64,000 nt of DNA from NCBI RefSeq assembly GCF_004104355.1, contig NZ_RJLM01000001.1:1096711-1160710 (forward strand), given 5' to 3'. The position numbers and the translations under genes are program-made. Positions 1 to 8,599 of the stretch are shown here, piece by piece. The DNA comes from Photobacterium chitinilyticum (lineage in GTDB: Bacteria > Pseudomonadota > Gammaproteobacteria > Enterobacterales > Vibrionaceae). The notes under the pieces were generated by a model. It ran no database searches. It saw only the letters and a program-made list of their open reading frames with translations, and was not told where the DNA came from. The stretch's first letter is position 1; each line of letters begins with the position of its first letter.

Positions 1-635
1 AGTTCATGAGGTTCTAGCTCTGTTGATTCGGTTTTTGCTGAAAGTTCTGATGACTCGGCATCTACCACATTCCTATTTTCTTGCTCATTAATCACTGCCT
101 GAGCAATTTCTTCCGAGGCTTCCTCAAGCTTTTCAGACGCCTGATTCACCCAGTTTCGAAGCTGTTTGGTCACACTGGAATCCAAGGTAGGGACATTGGA
201 AAAATCTTCAGTGTGGTCATCCATATCACTGACATAATTAAATTCATCAGAATGGAACAACTTACGTAATGCCGCCTTCTTTACCGACTTTTCAACACCG
301 CTTTTCATAAACGACGTTACCCCACCCTCAAAAGTCACACTGGCAACATCTTTCAACGTCAGCCTAGTCTCTTCGGACACCGCTTCCTTGAGAACTGTTT
401 GCTCGCATGCCTCATCGGCTTCAACAGATATTTCTGACTCTGCTTCTACCTCATGTTCAGTGGAAGGCTTGAAAGAAAAACTCCCGACCTCCTCGACTGT
501 ATATTCTGAAATATCAGAGAGTTGAACCGGTTCGGTGTCGCCTTGTACTGATAGAGCATCCGCCTCCACTTCAGCCGTTTCTTCCCTGACAGCGAGTTTA
601 CGACTTGACCACCGTTGCAAAAAATTAGTTGCCAC
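1..635 (-). CDS. DUF3306 domain protein, C-terminus beyond window
   Basis: This is an incomplete gene on the minus strand. It starts at a GTG that overlaps the end of the DUF3305 gene by about 11 bases, so the two are translationally coupled. The protein begins VATNFLQRWSSRKLAV, a FLxRWSxRK opening that I associate with DUF3306. A long, very acidic, low-complexity stretch rich in Glu, Ser and Val follows, with a short ordered part around LRKLFHSDEFNYVSDMDD. DUF3305 and DUF3306 genes sit beside formate dehydrogenase genes in vibrios and related bacteria, but their biochemical role is not known to me. Inference: it helps formate dehydrogenase assembly or regulation. The GTG start rests on the overlap and on the conserved N-terminus. 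Confidence 0.75.
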   Translation of the reverse strand, partial: MATNFLQRWSSRKLAVREETAEVEADALSVQGDTEPVQLSDISEYTVEEVGSFSFKPSTEHEVEAESEISVEADEACEQTVLKEAVSEETRLTLKDVASVTFEGGVTSFMKSGVEKSVKKAALRKLFHSDEFNYVSDMDDHTEDFSNVPTLDSSVTKQLRNWVNQASEKLEEASEEIAQAVINEQENRNVVDAESSELSAKTESTELEPHE

Positions 636-1101
636 TGGAGCGCCCTTTTTGGTCTTTGTTCTTGTTTTTACAGCGTTTGCGTCTGAATTCGATCAACTCG
701 CCATGACGACCAATAAACGCTTCCATCCAAGCCTGTACCTGAAGCGGTATTTGAATATGCAGTACTTGGTAATCACCATCCATATAGCTACCGGCAACAC
801 TTTGTGCAGCCGTTACCAATAAGGGGGAAAGCTGTTCATTCTCTTCTTCGCAAACAATGAATAAGTGCGGGTCTTGAGAGCTCAAATTAAAGCGATATTC
901 GGTGCGCTCATCGCGGTAAAGTTCTAGTGGAAGAATGTGCCCACCTTCAGATTGGGCAACTTCATCTTTTTTGTCCTGATCATAAAGACACACATCTTCG
1001 ATAGACCAAGACAAGGTCGGCCAGCGACCGATTTGCTTTTCTTCAAAGGCCAAACGAAAGGCTATTGGCCATATGGATTCATCTTTACGTAAACCTGGCA
1101 C
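625..1101 (-). CDS. DUF3305 domain protein
   Basis: This 158-residue soluble protein opens MPGLRKDESIWPIAFRLAFE and has the Trp-rich pattern IGRWPTLSWSIEDV that I recognise from DUF3305, a family found next to formate dehydrogenase genes. The tail is basic (RRKRCKNKNKDQK). There is no signal peptide or membrane segment, so it is probably cytoplasmic. It overlaps the DUF3306 gene downstream and is divergent from fdhD, with about 225 bases between the two start sites. The context says it belongs to formate dehydrogenase biogenesis, but the specific function is unknown. Confidence 0.8.
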   Translation of the reverse strand: MPGLRKDESIWPIAFRLAFEEKQIGRWPTLSWSIEDVCLYDQDKKDEVAQSEGGHILPLELYRDERTEYRFNLSSQDPHLFIVCEEENEQLSPLLVTAAQSVAGSYMDGDYQVLHIQIPLQVQAWMEAFIGRHGELIEFRRKRCKNKNKDQKGRSSGN

Positions 1102-1326
1102 ATTCGCTCCTTAGTCATTGCTCGTGTACTCTTGAATATGGCTTACAAAGCAAATATCAGACCAACTTCAATTAAACCTCTCATTTCAATACTCTTGCCT
1201 CTTATAGTTGGAATGAAGTTTGCTAGACTTTGGGGTTATTAACGATATTTGAAATTGAGTGTCAGCCGTTAAACACTATTGAGCATAGACACTATTAGAC
1301 CGTTTTCGAATCAGCAGGAATTTCTG

Positions 1327-2196
1327 ATGACCCAACTGCCAAAAATCATTAAAACCAAATCATCCGTCAATCAGACTATGACCGTTCAGGTTATGGACGA
1401 GTACGGCGACATGATGGAAAAAGAAATCGCCTGCGAGCACCCCTTAACGGTTTACCTAAACTGGATTGAAGTCGTAACCTTGATGACCCTTGGTGAGCGA
1501 CCTTCGGCGTTAGTTCTCGGCTATCTGAAAAACCAGGGATTTATCGAGGACATCAATGCGATTGAATCATTGATTATCGACTGGGAGACCAACTCGGCGG
1601 CAGTCATCACCAAGGAGAACACCGACGGGCTGGAAAAGAAGCTCGGCAAGAAAACCGTTACATCAGGATGTGGTCAGGGCACCATGTTCGGCAATGTAAT
1701 GAAGAAACTCGAAGGCATTACACTCCCCCAACCTCAGATTCCCCAGTCGAAACTATACGGACTGTTGGAATCACTCACGCATCATAACGAAACCTACAAA
1801 GCGGCAGGTGCCGTGCATGGCTGCGCCGTCTGTAAAGACACTGACATTCTGTCTTTTGTCGAAGATGTGGGCAGACACAATGCCGTTGATACACTGGCAG
1901 GCGAGATGTGGCTGAAAGGTGAAACAGGTGAAGACAAGATTTTCTACACCACCGGTCGTCTCACTTCGGAAATGGTGATTAAGGTCGCCCAAATGGGGAT
2001 CCCGGTTCTTCTGTCTCGTTCTGGCGCCACGCAAATGGGCTATGAACTGGCTCAGAAACTTGGCATCACCATGGTTGCCCGTGCAAAAGGCCATCGTTTT
2101 CAGGTCTACAACGGCAAAGAGAATCTGATTTTGGATGTAAAAGGTGAAAACAATCAGAGCCCTGCTAATAAAAAGCACATCGGAGGCAATGCGTAA
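1327..2196 (+). CDS. fdhD: formate dehydrogenase accessory sulfurtransferase FdhD
   Basis: FdhD takes sulfur from the cysteine desulfurase and passes it to the molybdenum or tungsten bis-MGD cofactor before insertion into formate dehydrogenase; it acts in the cytoplasm. The protein is about 289 residues, close to the usual length. It shows the paired cysteines of the CxxC loop in HGCAVCK (Cys166 and Cys169), the EDVGRHNAVDTLAG motif after them and the TGRLTSEMV segment. I chose the ATG that has AGGA seven bases upstream; the frame extends 16 codons further upstream without a ribosome site. The stop TAA abuts the next gene's ATG, so the two are co-transcribed. Confidence 0.93.
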   Translation: MTQLPKIIKTKSSVNQTMTVQVMDEYGDMMEKEIACEHPLTVYLNWIEVVTLMTLGERPSALVLGYLKNQGFIEDINAIESLIIDWETNSAAVITKENTDGLEKKLGKKTVTSGCGQGTMFGNVMKKLEGITLPQPQIPQSKLYGLLESLTHHNETYKAAGAVHGCAVCKDTDILSFVEDVGRHNAVDTLAGEMWLKGETGEDKIFYTTGRLTSEMVIKVAQMGIPVLLSRSGATQMGYELAQKLGITMVARAKGHRFQVYNGKENLILDVKGENNQSPANKKHIGGNA

Positions 2197-3111
2197 ATGA
2201 CCACCAGCTTCCCCGAGTTCATGAATGCCAAACTAGTCGCAGAATACCTCGACCTTAACGAAAAGAAAGTTTATGCCCTAGCCAACGATGGATTGCTACC
2301 AGCCACCAAGGTGACAGGAAAGTGGCTATTTCCCAAAGCAATGCTCGATAAGTGGCTACTTGAATCTTGTCATAATGGTGTTCTTAATGATCGCCTTCTT
2401 ATTGCAGGTTCAGATGATCCTCTGCTTCAGATGATTGTCGGCAATATGGCCAATAAGCTGGGTAGTACTGCTCTTGTGGGTTATACGTCAACAGGTACCC
2501 GCCAGGGCTTGTCGATGCTAAGCAAGGGACATGTGGATATGTGTGCAATTCATTGGGGCCATGCTGATGAAGCCTATCTCCGACATCCAGCATTGCTACA
2601 ACAATACCCCGGGCATAAGAACTGGGTATTGATCCATGCCTTTGAACGCCAACAAGGATTGGTTGTGAGTCATGAGATCGCCGATAGTGTCAATGCCCGC
2701 TCGCTAAACCCACATGAATTACTAGCTTCTCGCTGGCGATGGGCACTAAGGCAGGAGGGCGCCGGAAGTATGAGAGCGCTTGGAGAATGGCTTCATGGCC
2801 ATGCTTACAACTTAGACATGTTAACCAAAGCCGATGTCTGCAATAGCGAGCGTGAGCTTGCCTCGTCCATAGCTCGTGGTCAGGCCGATGTTGGGTGCGC
2901 AAGTCAAAGTACTGCCGGGGAGTTTGGCTTAGGGTTTATCCCGCTTTGCCGAGAAGCCTTCGAGTTAGTCATCCCCAAAAACATCTACTTCCGAGCGCTG
3001 CAGCAACAATTAATGCAGGCGCTGTCTGATCCTGAAACACAGGCTAAAGGGGACCAGCTCCAAGGGTATAACTTTCAACGAACTGGCACCCAAGTATGGA
3101 GTGCGAATTAA
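2197..3111 (+). CDS. helix-turn-helix regulator with periplasmic-binding-like domain
   Basis: The first 55 residues form an excisionase/MerR-type DNA-binding domain (NAKLVAEYLDLNEKKVYAL, then GKWLFPKAMLDKWL). Residues from about 70 onwards look like the PBP-like domain seen in molybdate/formate-locus regulators (GYTSTGTRQGLSML, DMCAIHWGHADEAYL, QADVGCAS). Such proteins are one-component regulators that bind a small anion or cofactor precursor. This one starts directly after the fdhD stop, with GGAGG inside the fdhD end serving as its ribosome site. Inference: it controls the formate dehydrogenase locus; the ligand (molybdate, tungstate, formate or a pterin) cannot be read from the sequence. 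Confidence 0.85.
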   Translation: MTTSFPEFMNAKLVAEYLDLNEKKVYALANDGLLPATKVTGKWLFPKAMLDKWLLESCHNGVLNDRLLIAGSDDPLLQMIVGNMANKLGSTALVGYTSTGTRQGLSMLSKGHVDMCAIHWGHADEAYLRHPALLQQYPGHKNWVLIHAFERQQGLVVSHEIADSVNARSLNPHELLASRWRWALRQEGAGSMRALGEWLHGHAYNLDMLTKADVCNSERELASSIARGQADVGCASQSTAGEFGLGFIPLCREAFELVIPKNIYFRALQQQLMQALSDPETQAKGDQLQGYNFQRTGTQVWSAN

Positions 3112-3744
3112 CACAGTTATTCATTTTTCGATAACATAATGATATATAACAAGTGACGTATAACGACTAGTGTATAGCGAGAAAGCCAAGGCTCTCTCGC
3201 TATGAGCATAGACATGAGCATAGATATGATACAAGTGCGCACGTTGATGCTTACAGCTGCTTCATTTGATGGCAAAAGCATTCATTGCCTTTGTTTTCCC
3301 CCTCAAGATAAGCCATCAATACCAATCAAGCAAACCTAGCGAACTAGGCAATGCTATCAAAGCGCTCATAACGCCTACCCAATCTTTCCAATATATAACC
3401 TTCAGCAATATTAGCTAAGCCACACATATCTTCATAAAAAACGCGTTTGAATATTATAGGATTAACAAGTTGCTTACTGAGAATCATAAGCAAAACCAAC
3501 ACTCAAGTTAGTAACAATACACACAATAAATCATTCCAAAATTAACATTTCAAAAATATTTCGGCTCAATATGTGAGCAATTACTCTAAAATGAAAAATT
3601 CCTTCGTGGAATATTGATCTATGCCCTATTTCTGCCTGTTATGCTTTAAGTTTTGTGCCACTAGGTGCACACTAAGACTTGGTCATCCGACCAGTAAAAA
3701 TTACTCTGTGTTTAAACAAAATATAATTAGCGTAAGGAGTGGTC
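3112..3744. other. intergenic region before the SDR fusion operon
   Basis: About 630 AT-rich bases without a convincing gene. It contains the hairpin listed separately just after the regulator, a tandem copy of ATGAGCATAGA at about 3203-3228, and a partial inverted repeat near 3679-3694 (TTGGTC ATCC GACCAG) that could be an operator for the TetR gene of the same cluster. A strong AAGGAG ribosome site sits at 3734-3739. A short frame from about 3621 runs into the SDR gene in another frame and is not supported. Confidence 0.4.
3175..3202 (+). terminator. hairpin after the fdhD operon
   Basis: The arms TAGCGAGAAAGCC and GGCTCTCTCGCTA pair with one mismatch around a very short loop, 60 bases after the regulator's stop. 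There is no clear T-run, so it may be an RNA-stabilising stem rather than a true intrinsic terminator. Confidence 0.45.
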
Positions 3745-5733
3745 ATGAATTCATTCATAACCGGCGCAACTGGATTTATCGGTTCTCAACTTTTAAGACG
3801 TCTGGCTAAGAGACCTGGAGAAATCTACGTACTGTCATTTAGCGAAGCATGCGAAGAAAGACTTCAATCTCTTATTGAAAAATATCAACTTCCCAAAAAC
3901 AAATTCCATAGTTACCGAGGCTCAATAACAGAGCCGAACTTGGCACTATCCGCCGACGACATCAAATCGCTAACCGGTAAGATCACCAACTTCTACCATC
4001 TCGCTGCGATTTACGATCTTGAAGCGGAAGAAGAAGCAATGATGCGTGCCAATATTAATGGCACAGAAAATACGCTCAGACTGGCAGAACGTATTAACGC
4101 AGGTTGTTTCCACTACGTCAGCTCAATTGCTGTTGCTGGACAGTTCCGTGGCTGGTTCCGTGAGGATATGCTGGACGAGGCTACAGGCCTTGATCACCCC
4201 TACTTTTCTACCAAACACGATGCTGAAAAGCTCGTTAAGGAAACCGCGACGATTCCATGGCGCGCTTACCGCCCAGGTATCGTAATCGGTGATTCTGTAA
4301 CAGGTGAGGCTGACCGAGTAGACGGACCATATTACTTCTTCAAGATCATTCAACGGCTACGTCGCTCGCTACCTGAGTGGATGCCACTGTTGGGGTTGGA
4401 AGGCGGCCGCCTAAATCTCGTCCCTGTCGACTACGTGGCTGATTGTATCGACCATATTTCTCACAAAGACAATGTTGAGGGACAATGCTTCCACCTCGTG
4501 GATCCCGACCCTTATCGTGCCGGCGAAGTCATCAATATGTTTGCCGAAGCAGGTCACGCTCCTAAGATGGCAATGCGCCTTGATATGCGCTTGTTCCGTA
4601 TGGTGCCTAACAACTTCTGGAGCCAACTGAGCCACCTGCCTGTGCTTAAGCGATTCCTCGATGCGCTAAGCCAGGAAATACAAGTTCCAAAAGATGCTGT
4701 GGGAATGTTTAACTACCCAACGCAATTTGATTGCACCAATACATTGAACGCGTTATCAGACAGCGAAATTAGCTGCCCTCGCCTGCCTGACTATGCCAAT
4801 AATATTTGGGACTACTGGGAACGTCACCTTGATCCTTCGCTGCATATCGATAGAACCCTCAAAGGCTGTGTTAATAACAAAGTTATCGCTCTGACTGGTG
4901 CATCTTCCGGTATCGGCTATACCACCGCACTGAAACTGGCAGAAACCAATGCAACGTTAGTACTGATTGCCCGTGATTTAGAACGCCTGCAGCAAACACG
5001 CAATGAAGTTGAGCGCCGCGGTGGCCGTGCGTATATCTACCAGTGTGACTTGAGCAAAGATGAGCCAAGCCAACAAGTTCTGGAAGAAATCAAGCGTGAT
5101 CACGGCAAGGTCGATATCCTGATCAACAATGCCGGTCGTTCGATCCGTCGCTCTATCATGCACTCAACAGAACGATTGCACGATTACGAACGTACTATGC
5201 AGATTAACTACTTCGGCTCACTACGAATGATATTGGGTCTGTTGCCTAAAATGGTCGAGCAAAAGTCTGGGCATGTCATCAACATTTCCTCTATTGCCGT
5301 ATTGACCAATCAGCCTCGTTTCTCCGCTTATGCAGCCTCGAAATCTGCCCTCGACTCGTTCACCCGAACTGCCGGTGCCGAGCTGTGCGGACAAGGTGTC
5401 AACTTTACCACCATCAATATGCCTTTGGTCGAAACACCGATGATCGCCGATCACTACCGCAAGGCTGAAGGCGGTATTCCACTGCTGACCTCAGAGGAAG
5501 CATCCGAACTGATCGTCAAGGCTATTATTGAAAAGCCCAAACGCATTGCAAACCGCCTTGGTCTGTTTGCCGCACTGGTTCATGGCGTCTATCCAAAAAT
5601 TGGTGAGCTCGTTATGAGTACCGGCTTTAACATGGCACCGGAATCGGACGGTCTGGAACATGATTCAGATCCGAAACAAGATAGTGCTGATGTCATGGCA
5701 CTGTCGAGCATCATCCGTGAAATACACATGTAA
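3745..5733 (+). CDS. fused extended-SDR / classical-SDR oxidoreductase
   Basis: About 662 residues carrying two complete Rossmann dehydrogenases. The N-terminal half (1-360) is an extended SDR of the fatty-acyl-reductase/epimerase type: ITGATGFIGSQLL binds NAD(P), then FYHLAAIYD, and YFSTKHDAEK holds the YxxxK catalytic pair. The C-terminal half (from about 375) is a classical SDR: TGASSGIG, INNAG, the catalytic Ser in VINISSIAV and YAASKSA. The same architecture occurs in acyl-CoA reductases of the mycobacterial type, where an acyl thioester is reduced to aldehyde and alcohol. That function is inferred here. Start: the ATG five bases after AAGGAG; the in-frame GTG upstream overlaps that site. 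It is followed after nine bases by the DUF2505 gene. Confidence 0.88.
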   Translation: MNSFITGATGFIGSQLLRRLAKRPGEIYVLSFSEACEERLQSLIEKYQLPKNKFHSYRGSITEPNLALSADDIKSLTGKITNFYHLAAIYDLEAEEEAMMRANINGTENTLRLAERINAGCFHYVSSIAVAGQFRGWFREDMLDEATGLDHPYFSTKHDAEKLVKETATIPWRAYRPGIVIGDSVTGEADRVDGPYYFFKIIQRLRRSLPEWMPLLGLEGGRLNLVPVDYVADCIDHISHKDNVEGQCFHLVDPDPYRAGEVINMFAEAGHAPKMAMRLDMRLFRMVPNNFWSQLSHLPVLKRFLDALSQEIQVPKDAVGMFNYPTQFDCTNTLNALSDSEISCPRLPDYANNIWDYWERHLDPSLHIDRTLKGCVNNKVIALTGASSGIGYTTALKLAETNATLVLIARDLERLQQTRNEVERRGGRAYIYQCDLSKDEPSQQVLEEIKRDHGKVDILINNAGRSIRRSIMHSTERLHDYERTMQINYFGSLRMILGLLPKMVEQKSGHVINISSIAVLTNQPRFSAYAASKSALDSFTRTAGAELCGQGVNFTTINMPLVETPMIADHYRKAEGGIPLLTSEEASELIVKAIIEKPKRIANRLGLFAALVHGVYPKIGELVMSTGFNMAPESDGLEHDSDPKQDSADVMALSSIIREIHM

Positions 5734-5742
5734 GGACGTACT

Positions 5743-6258
5743 ATGCAAGTTACTGCAATTCATGACTACAAGGAAAATCTGGATACCCTGTTGCGCTACT
5801 TCAGTGAAGATGAACTCATCACTGATAAATACCAAAAACTGGGTGCCAGAAAAGTCCTTGTAAACAAGCTCGAAGAAACGGATGACGGCTTTACCGTTGA
5901 AACTCAGCGAGAAGTACCTGCAAATGTACCCGGTGTCCTAAAAAGCATTTTGGGCAGCTTTAATACTATTAAGCAAAAAGAAAGCTGGCATTGGCAAGAA
6001 AACGAACAACTATTGTGTCATATGGATGTTGAGATCATAGGTGTTCCAGCTAAGATTTCTGGACAGATGATGTTCAGTGAACCAGCAGATCGTGCGGGTG
6101 TAACCACTCAAAACAATGTGTCAGTTACCGTTAAGTCATCTGTTCCTTTGATTGGCAGCACCCTGGTCTCTTTCATCTGTGATGATATTAAACAGCAGAT
6201 GCAAAAAGAGTATGAGTTTCTATGTGAAACACTGCCACAGCTTGTTGCAGAGGACTAG
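5743..6258 (+). CDS. DUF2505 family protein
   Basis: A 171-residue soluble protein matching the DUF2505 pattern: an N-terminal HDYKENLDTLLRYFSD-like helix, a central RREVPANVPG-type stretch and a C-terminal amphipathic helix. The family is thought to adopt a START/SRPBCC-like fold that could hold a hydrophobic ligand; this is family knowledge, not proven here. It lies nine bases after the double SDR gene with its own GGA site, so the pair forms an operon. Inference: it carries or protects the lipid-like substrate or product of the reductase. Confidence 0.8.
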   Translation: MQVTAIHDYKENLDTLLRYFSEDELITDKYQKLGARKVLVNKLEETDDGFTVETQREVPANVPGVLKSILGSFNTIKQKESWHWQENEQLLCHMDVEIIGVPAKISGQMMFSEPADRAGVTTQNNVSVTVKSSVPLIGSTLVSFICDDIKQQMQKEYEFLCETLPQLVAED

Positions 6259-6283
6259 AACTCACCGCTGATATAATGTGTAG

Positions 6284-6313
6284 CTGTTCAGGTACCAATA
6301 CTGTTCAGCTACC
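6284..6313 (+). promoter_or_regulatory. tandem 13-base repeat before tetR
   Basis: CTGTTCAGGTACC and CTGTTCAGCTACC (12 of 13 identical) occur with a 17-base period, between a TATAAT at 6272-6277 and the tetR start. The position just downstream of a likely -10 box fits an autoregulatory operator. The regulator that binds it is inferred. Confidence 0.45.
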
Positions 6314-6335
6314 TAAGCAAAACAAGGAAGATACA

Positions 6336-6968
6336 ATGAAAACCCGCGACAGGATTTTATTAGTTAGCCTTGACCTGTTTAACCGTGACGGTATTGCACA
6401 GGTAAGCACGCTGATTATTGCCACCGAAATGGGGATCAGCCCGGGTAACCTGTACTATCACTTCAGGGGCAAGGATGAAATTATTGCGACACTAGTGACC
6501 GAGCTACAAAATTCGCTCGTTACCATAAGCAATGAATACCCGAAACAGGTAAAAGATTTTGATGATTACTGGCCATTTATGCACACCATTATGGCGCTGT
6601 TTACACATTATCGCTTCCTGTTTAGAAACCTCGACAACCTCAACGGTCAGAGTCCGCAGATCAAGCGAAAAATACGAACACTGATCTTAAAGTTACGCCA
6701 CCTCAGCAGTGAAATGCTGGCACACCTTATCAGCCTGGGCAAGCTAAAGTGCGATGAAAAGAGCCTGCCATTGCTGGCCGATAATTTATTGCTGGTCAGC
6801 CTGAACTGGCTTAATTATCAAACATTGCTCGATGACAAGTACAGCGAAACCGAATTAATCAGAGCCGGAGTACTTCGCCTGATTTCGATGGTAGAGCCCT
6901 ATTTGACCGAATCAGCCGACTCGCCATTTTATACTCATCAGGATCTACTTGATGAGCTTGTGAGCTAA
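6336..6968 (+). CDS. TetR family transcriptional regulator
   Basis: About 210 residues. The N-terminal 50 residues are a TetR DNA-binding domain: TRDRILLVSLDLFNRDG, then ISPGNLYYHFRGKDEIIATL, the signature recognition helix. The C-terminal part is an all-helical ligand-binding domain without a family name I can assign. I chose the ATG after AAGGAAG; 20 codons upstream in the same frame lack a ribosome site and overlap the repeated element. It follows the SDR-DUF2505 pair on the same strand and is the likely local regulator, probably sensing an acyl or lipid ligand. That ligand is inference. Confidence 0.88.
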   Translation: MKTRDRILLVSLDLFNRDGIAQVSTLIIATEMGISPGNLYYHFRGKDEIIATLVTELQNSLVTISNEYPKQVKDFDDYWPFMHTIMALFTHYRFLFRNLDNLNGQSPQIKRKIRTLILKLRHLSSEMLAHLISLGKLKCDEKSLPLLADNLLLVSLNWLNYQTLLDDKYSETELIRAGVLRLISMVEPYLTESADSPFYTHQDLLDELVS

Positions 6969-7344
6969 CACGTTTGAGCATGTTGTCTTAATCGAAACAA
7001 TAACGCCACATAATATATGTGGCGTTATTATATGCCGCATCAATTCATAAAACATCACCAACTACAGGCTCAACCTAATAGCCATGTCAATTTATTGACA
7101 GACACCCACTCGAAGTATCTTTAAATAAATCAATGCAATATGCATATGGATTTGTATCTGTACACAATTCTTCAATAAACTTTGATAAATGTATAAATTT
7201 TGTATGATTAAAACATAAAATTAGTGACATCGAGCCCGATTAATTATCTAATGATTTAATCTTGTTGTTAGATGTGTCGCTCATGACAAAGACCCTGGCA
7301 TGTCTGAGTTTGATGTAAATAATTTGCCGAAGGTTAATCGTCCC
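6969..7344. other. intergenic region, terminator then AT-rich leader
   Basis: After the terminator there is about 310 bases of AT-rich sequence before the PEGA-like gene. A TTGACA occurs at 7095-7100 but I see no well-spaced -10 partner. No RNA gene or ORF is supported. Confidence 0.35.
6999..7031 (+). terminator. intrinsic terminator after tetR
   Basis: A perfect 14-base stem, AATAACGCCACATA with TATGTGGCGTTATT, has a three-base loop and is followed by an AT-rich run. It closes the SDR-DUF2505-tetR cluster. Confidence 0.7.
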
Positions 7345-8304
7345 ATGTTTAAAAAAGCTATGCTTTTCGCTACTATCAGCCTGTCATTTTTCAGTCATGC
7401 CAACTCACTGCTCACAGAGGGCGAAGCTGAGCAAGTTAAACAGATCAAAGCTCAATACAACAATACAGCCGAACTAAAAGAACTCACTAAGATCAGCGGC
7501 AGCATTTTTACGCTTTCATCTCGGATTGAAGAACAGAAATCAACGATAATCAAAGATAAGCAGTTGTACCAAGAATATCAGCGACGACTTAGCGAAGAAA
7601 TGTTATCTGGCACCGAAGAAAGAACCGATTTCTACTTCGCGGCAATGAAAAAAACATCGAAAGAGATTAAGCAGAACAAACAACAAATTCAGCTAAATTC
7701 TGCTCAAATCAAAAAGCACAACGATAAAATATCCCTACTCAATAGCTCACTCAGAGAATCAAAGAAAATCTACAATGATAAGCTTCTTGATATCAGGGAC
7801 AGTGTCGTAACCAGGCTTAAAAAAGAATTCGCCAACCCCATTCCCGTCTCGGTTTCTGGCAAATTACAATGCTCTCCTTACCAGTCAATCCGTGCGTGCT
7901 TTGAAAGCAAACAGACAACGTCTAAGCTAATCAACGATGCCGTCGAAACGCGCTTTGGCCAAATTGATGTCACCAGCACCACCAACAACTTCAAGGTTGA
8001 CTCGGCACTGATGGACTATGATGGCAATGTCGATTACAAGGCCAACTTCAATCTCTTTGTCCAATACAATGAGAATATTGATGCCCAGATCGTCAAAGAA
8101 GTAGGCGTTGAGTCATTCAATATAACCCTTATCAGCAACAAGCCAGCGAGTTTCTTCCTAGATGGGCTGCCAGTAGGTCAAGGCAGCGAGGTCAGCGTTA
8201 AGGTTTCGAAAGGAAAATATGCCGTGCTAGCTAAATTTGAGGGTCATCAGGAGTCGACGATTCAGGATATCTCGATGCCAGTTAGCTTGACGTACAACTT
8301 CTAG
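7345..8304 (+). CDS. exported coiled-coil protein with PEGA-like C-terminus
   Basis: I do not recognise a named family for the whole 319-residue protein. It starts with a signal peptide (MFKKAMLFATISLSFFSHA), so it is periplasmic or surface-linked. Residues about 25-170 are highly charged and predicted to be a long coiled coil (EEQKSTIIKDKQLYQEYQRR, then KMKKTSKEIKQNKQQ-like stretches). The last 60 residues resemble a PEGA domain: KPASFFLDGLPVGQGSEVSV, then KGKYAVLAKFEGHQE. PEGA domains are small beta-sandwiches found in cell-surface proteins. The start is set by the signal peptide; 15 codons upstream stay open. The gene stands alone between terminators. Confidence 0.65.
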   Translation: MFKKAMLFATISLSFFSHANSLLTEGEAEQVKQIKAQYNNTAELKELTKISGSIFTLSSRIEEQKSTIIKDKQLYQEYQRRLSEEMLSGTEERTDFYFAAMKKTSKEIKQNKQQIQLNSAQIKKHNDKISLLNSSLRESKKIYNDKLLDIRDSVVTRLKKEFANPIPVSVSGKLQCSPYQSIRACFESKQTTSKLINDAVETRFGQIDVTSTTNNFKVDSALMDYDGNVDYKANFNLFVQYNENIDAQIVKEVGVESFNITLISNKPASFFLDGLPVGQGSEVSVKVSKGKYAVLAKFEGHQESTIQDISMPVSLTYNF

Positions 8305-8345
8305 TACCACAAATATCTTTCCTCTTTGGGCCTACACTACCTTAC

Positions 8346-8371
8346 GGCGTGCTCAACAACTTGGGCACGCC
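8346..8371 (+). terminator. hairpin after the PEGA-like gene
   Basis: GGCGTGCTCAA pairs with TTGGGCACGCC around a four-base loop. The following bases are not T-rich, so termination efficiency is uncertain. Confidence 0.5.
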
Positions 8372-8599
8372 AAACATCTTCAAACTCACCAGATAGAATG
8401 ACGATAAAAATTACAGGACAAGAACCAGCCTAAGCATATCCTTGTGCTGAGACCTTCCCTACTCCCAGGCCTTGCACCTCGGGACTAACAGCACTATTGA
8501 ACAGTTCAATGTTATTACCATCTCGAGCATTAAGCACACAGACACCAACAACTTCGGTGTTATTGTCTGCGACATAGCACAAAGAGTTCTTGAGGTATT

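Noticed and set aside
535-822. Plus-strand frame opposite DUF3305/DUF3306
   Set aside because: It is the antisense shadow of two overlapping real genes and shows no family features.
1771-2178. Minus-strand frame of 135 codons inside fdhD
   Set aside because: Antisense to the conserved CxxC region of fdhD; no ribosome site or motif.
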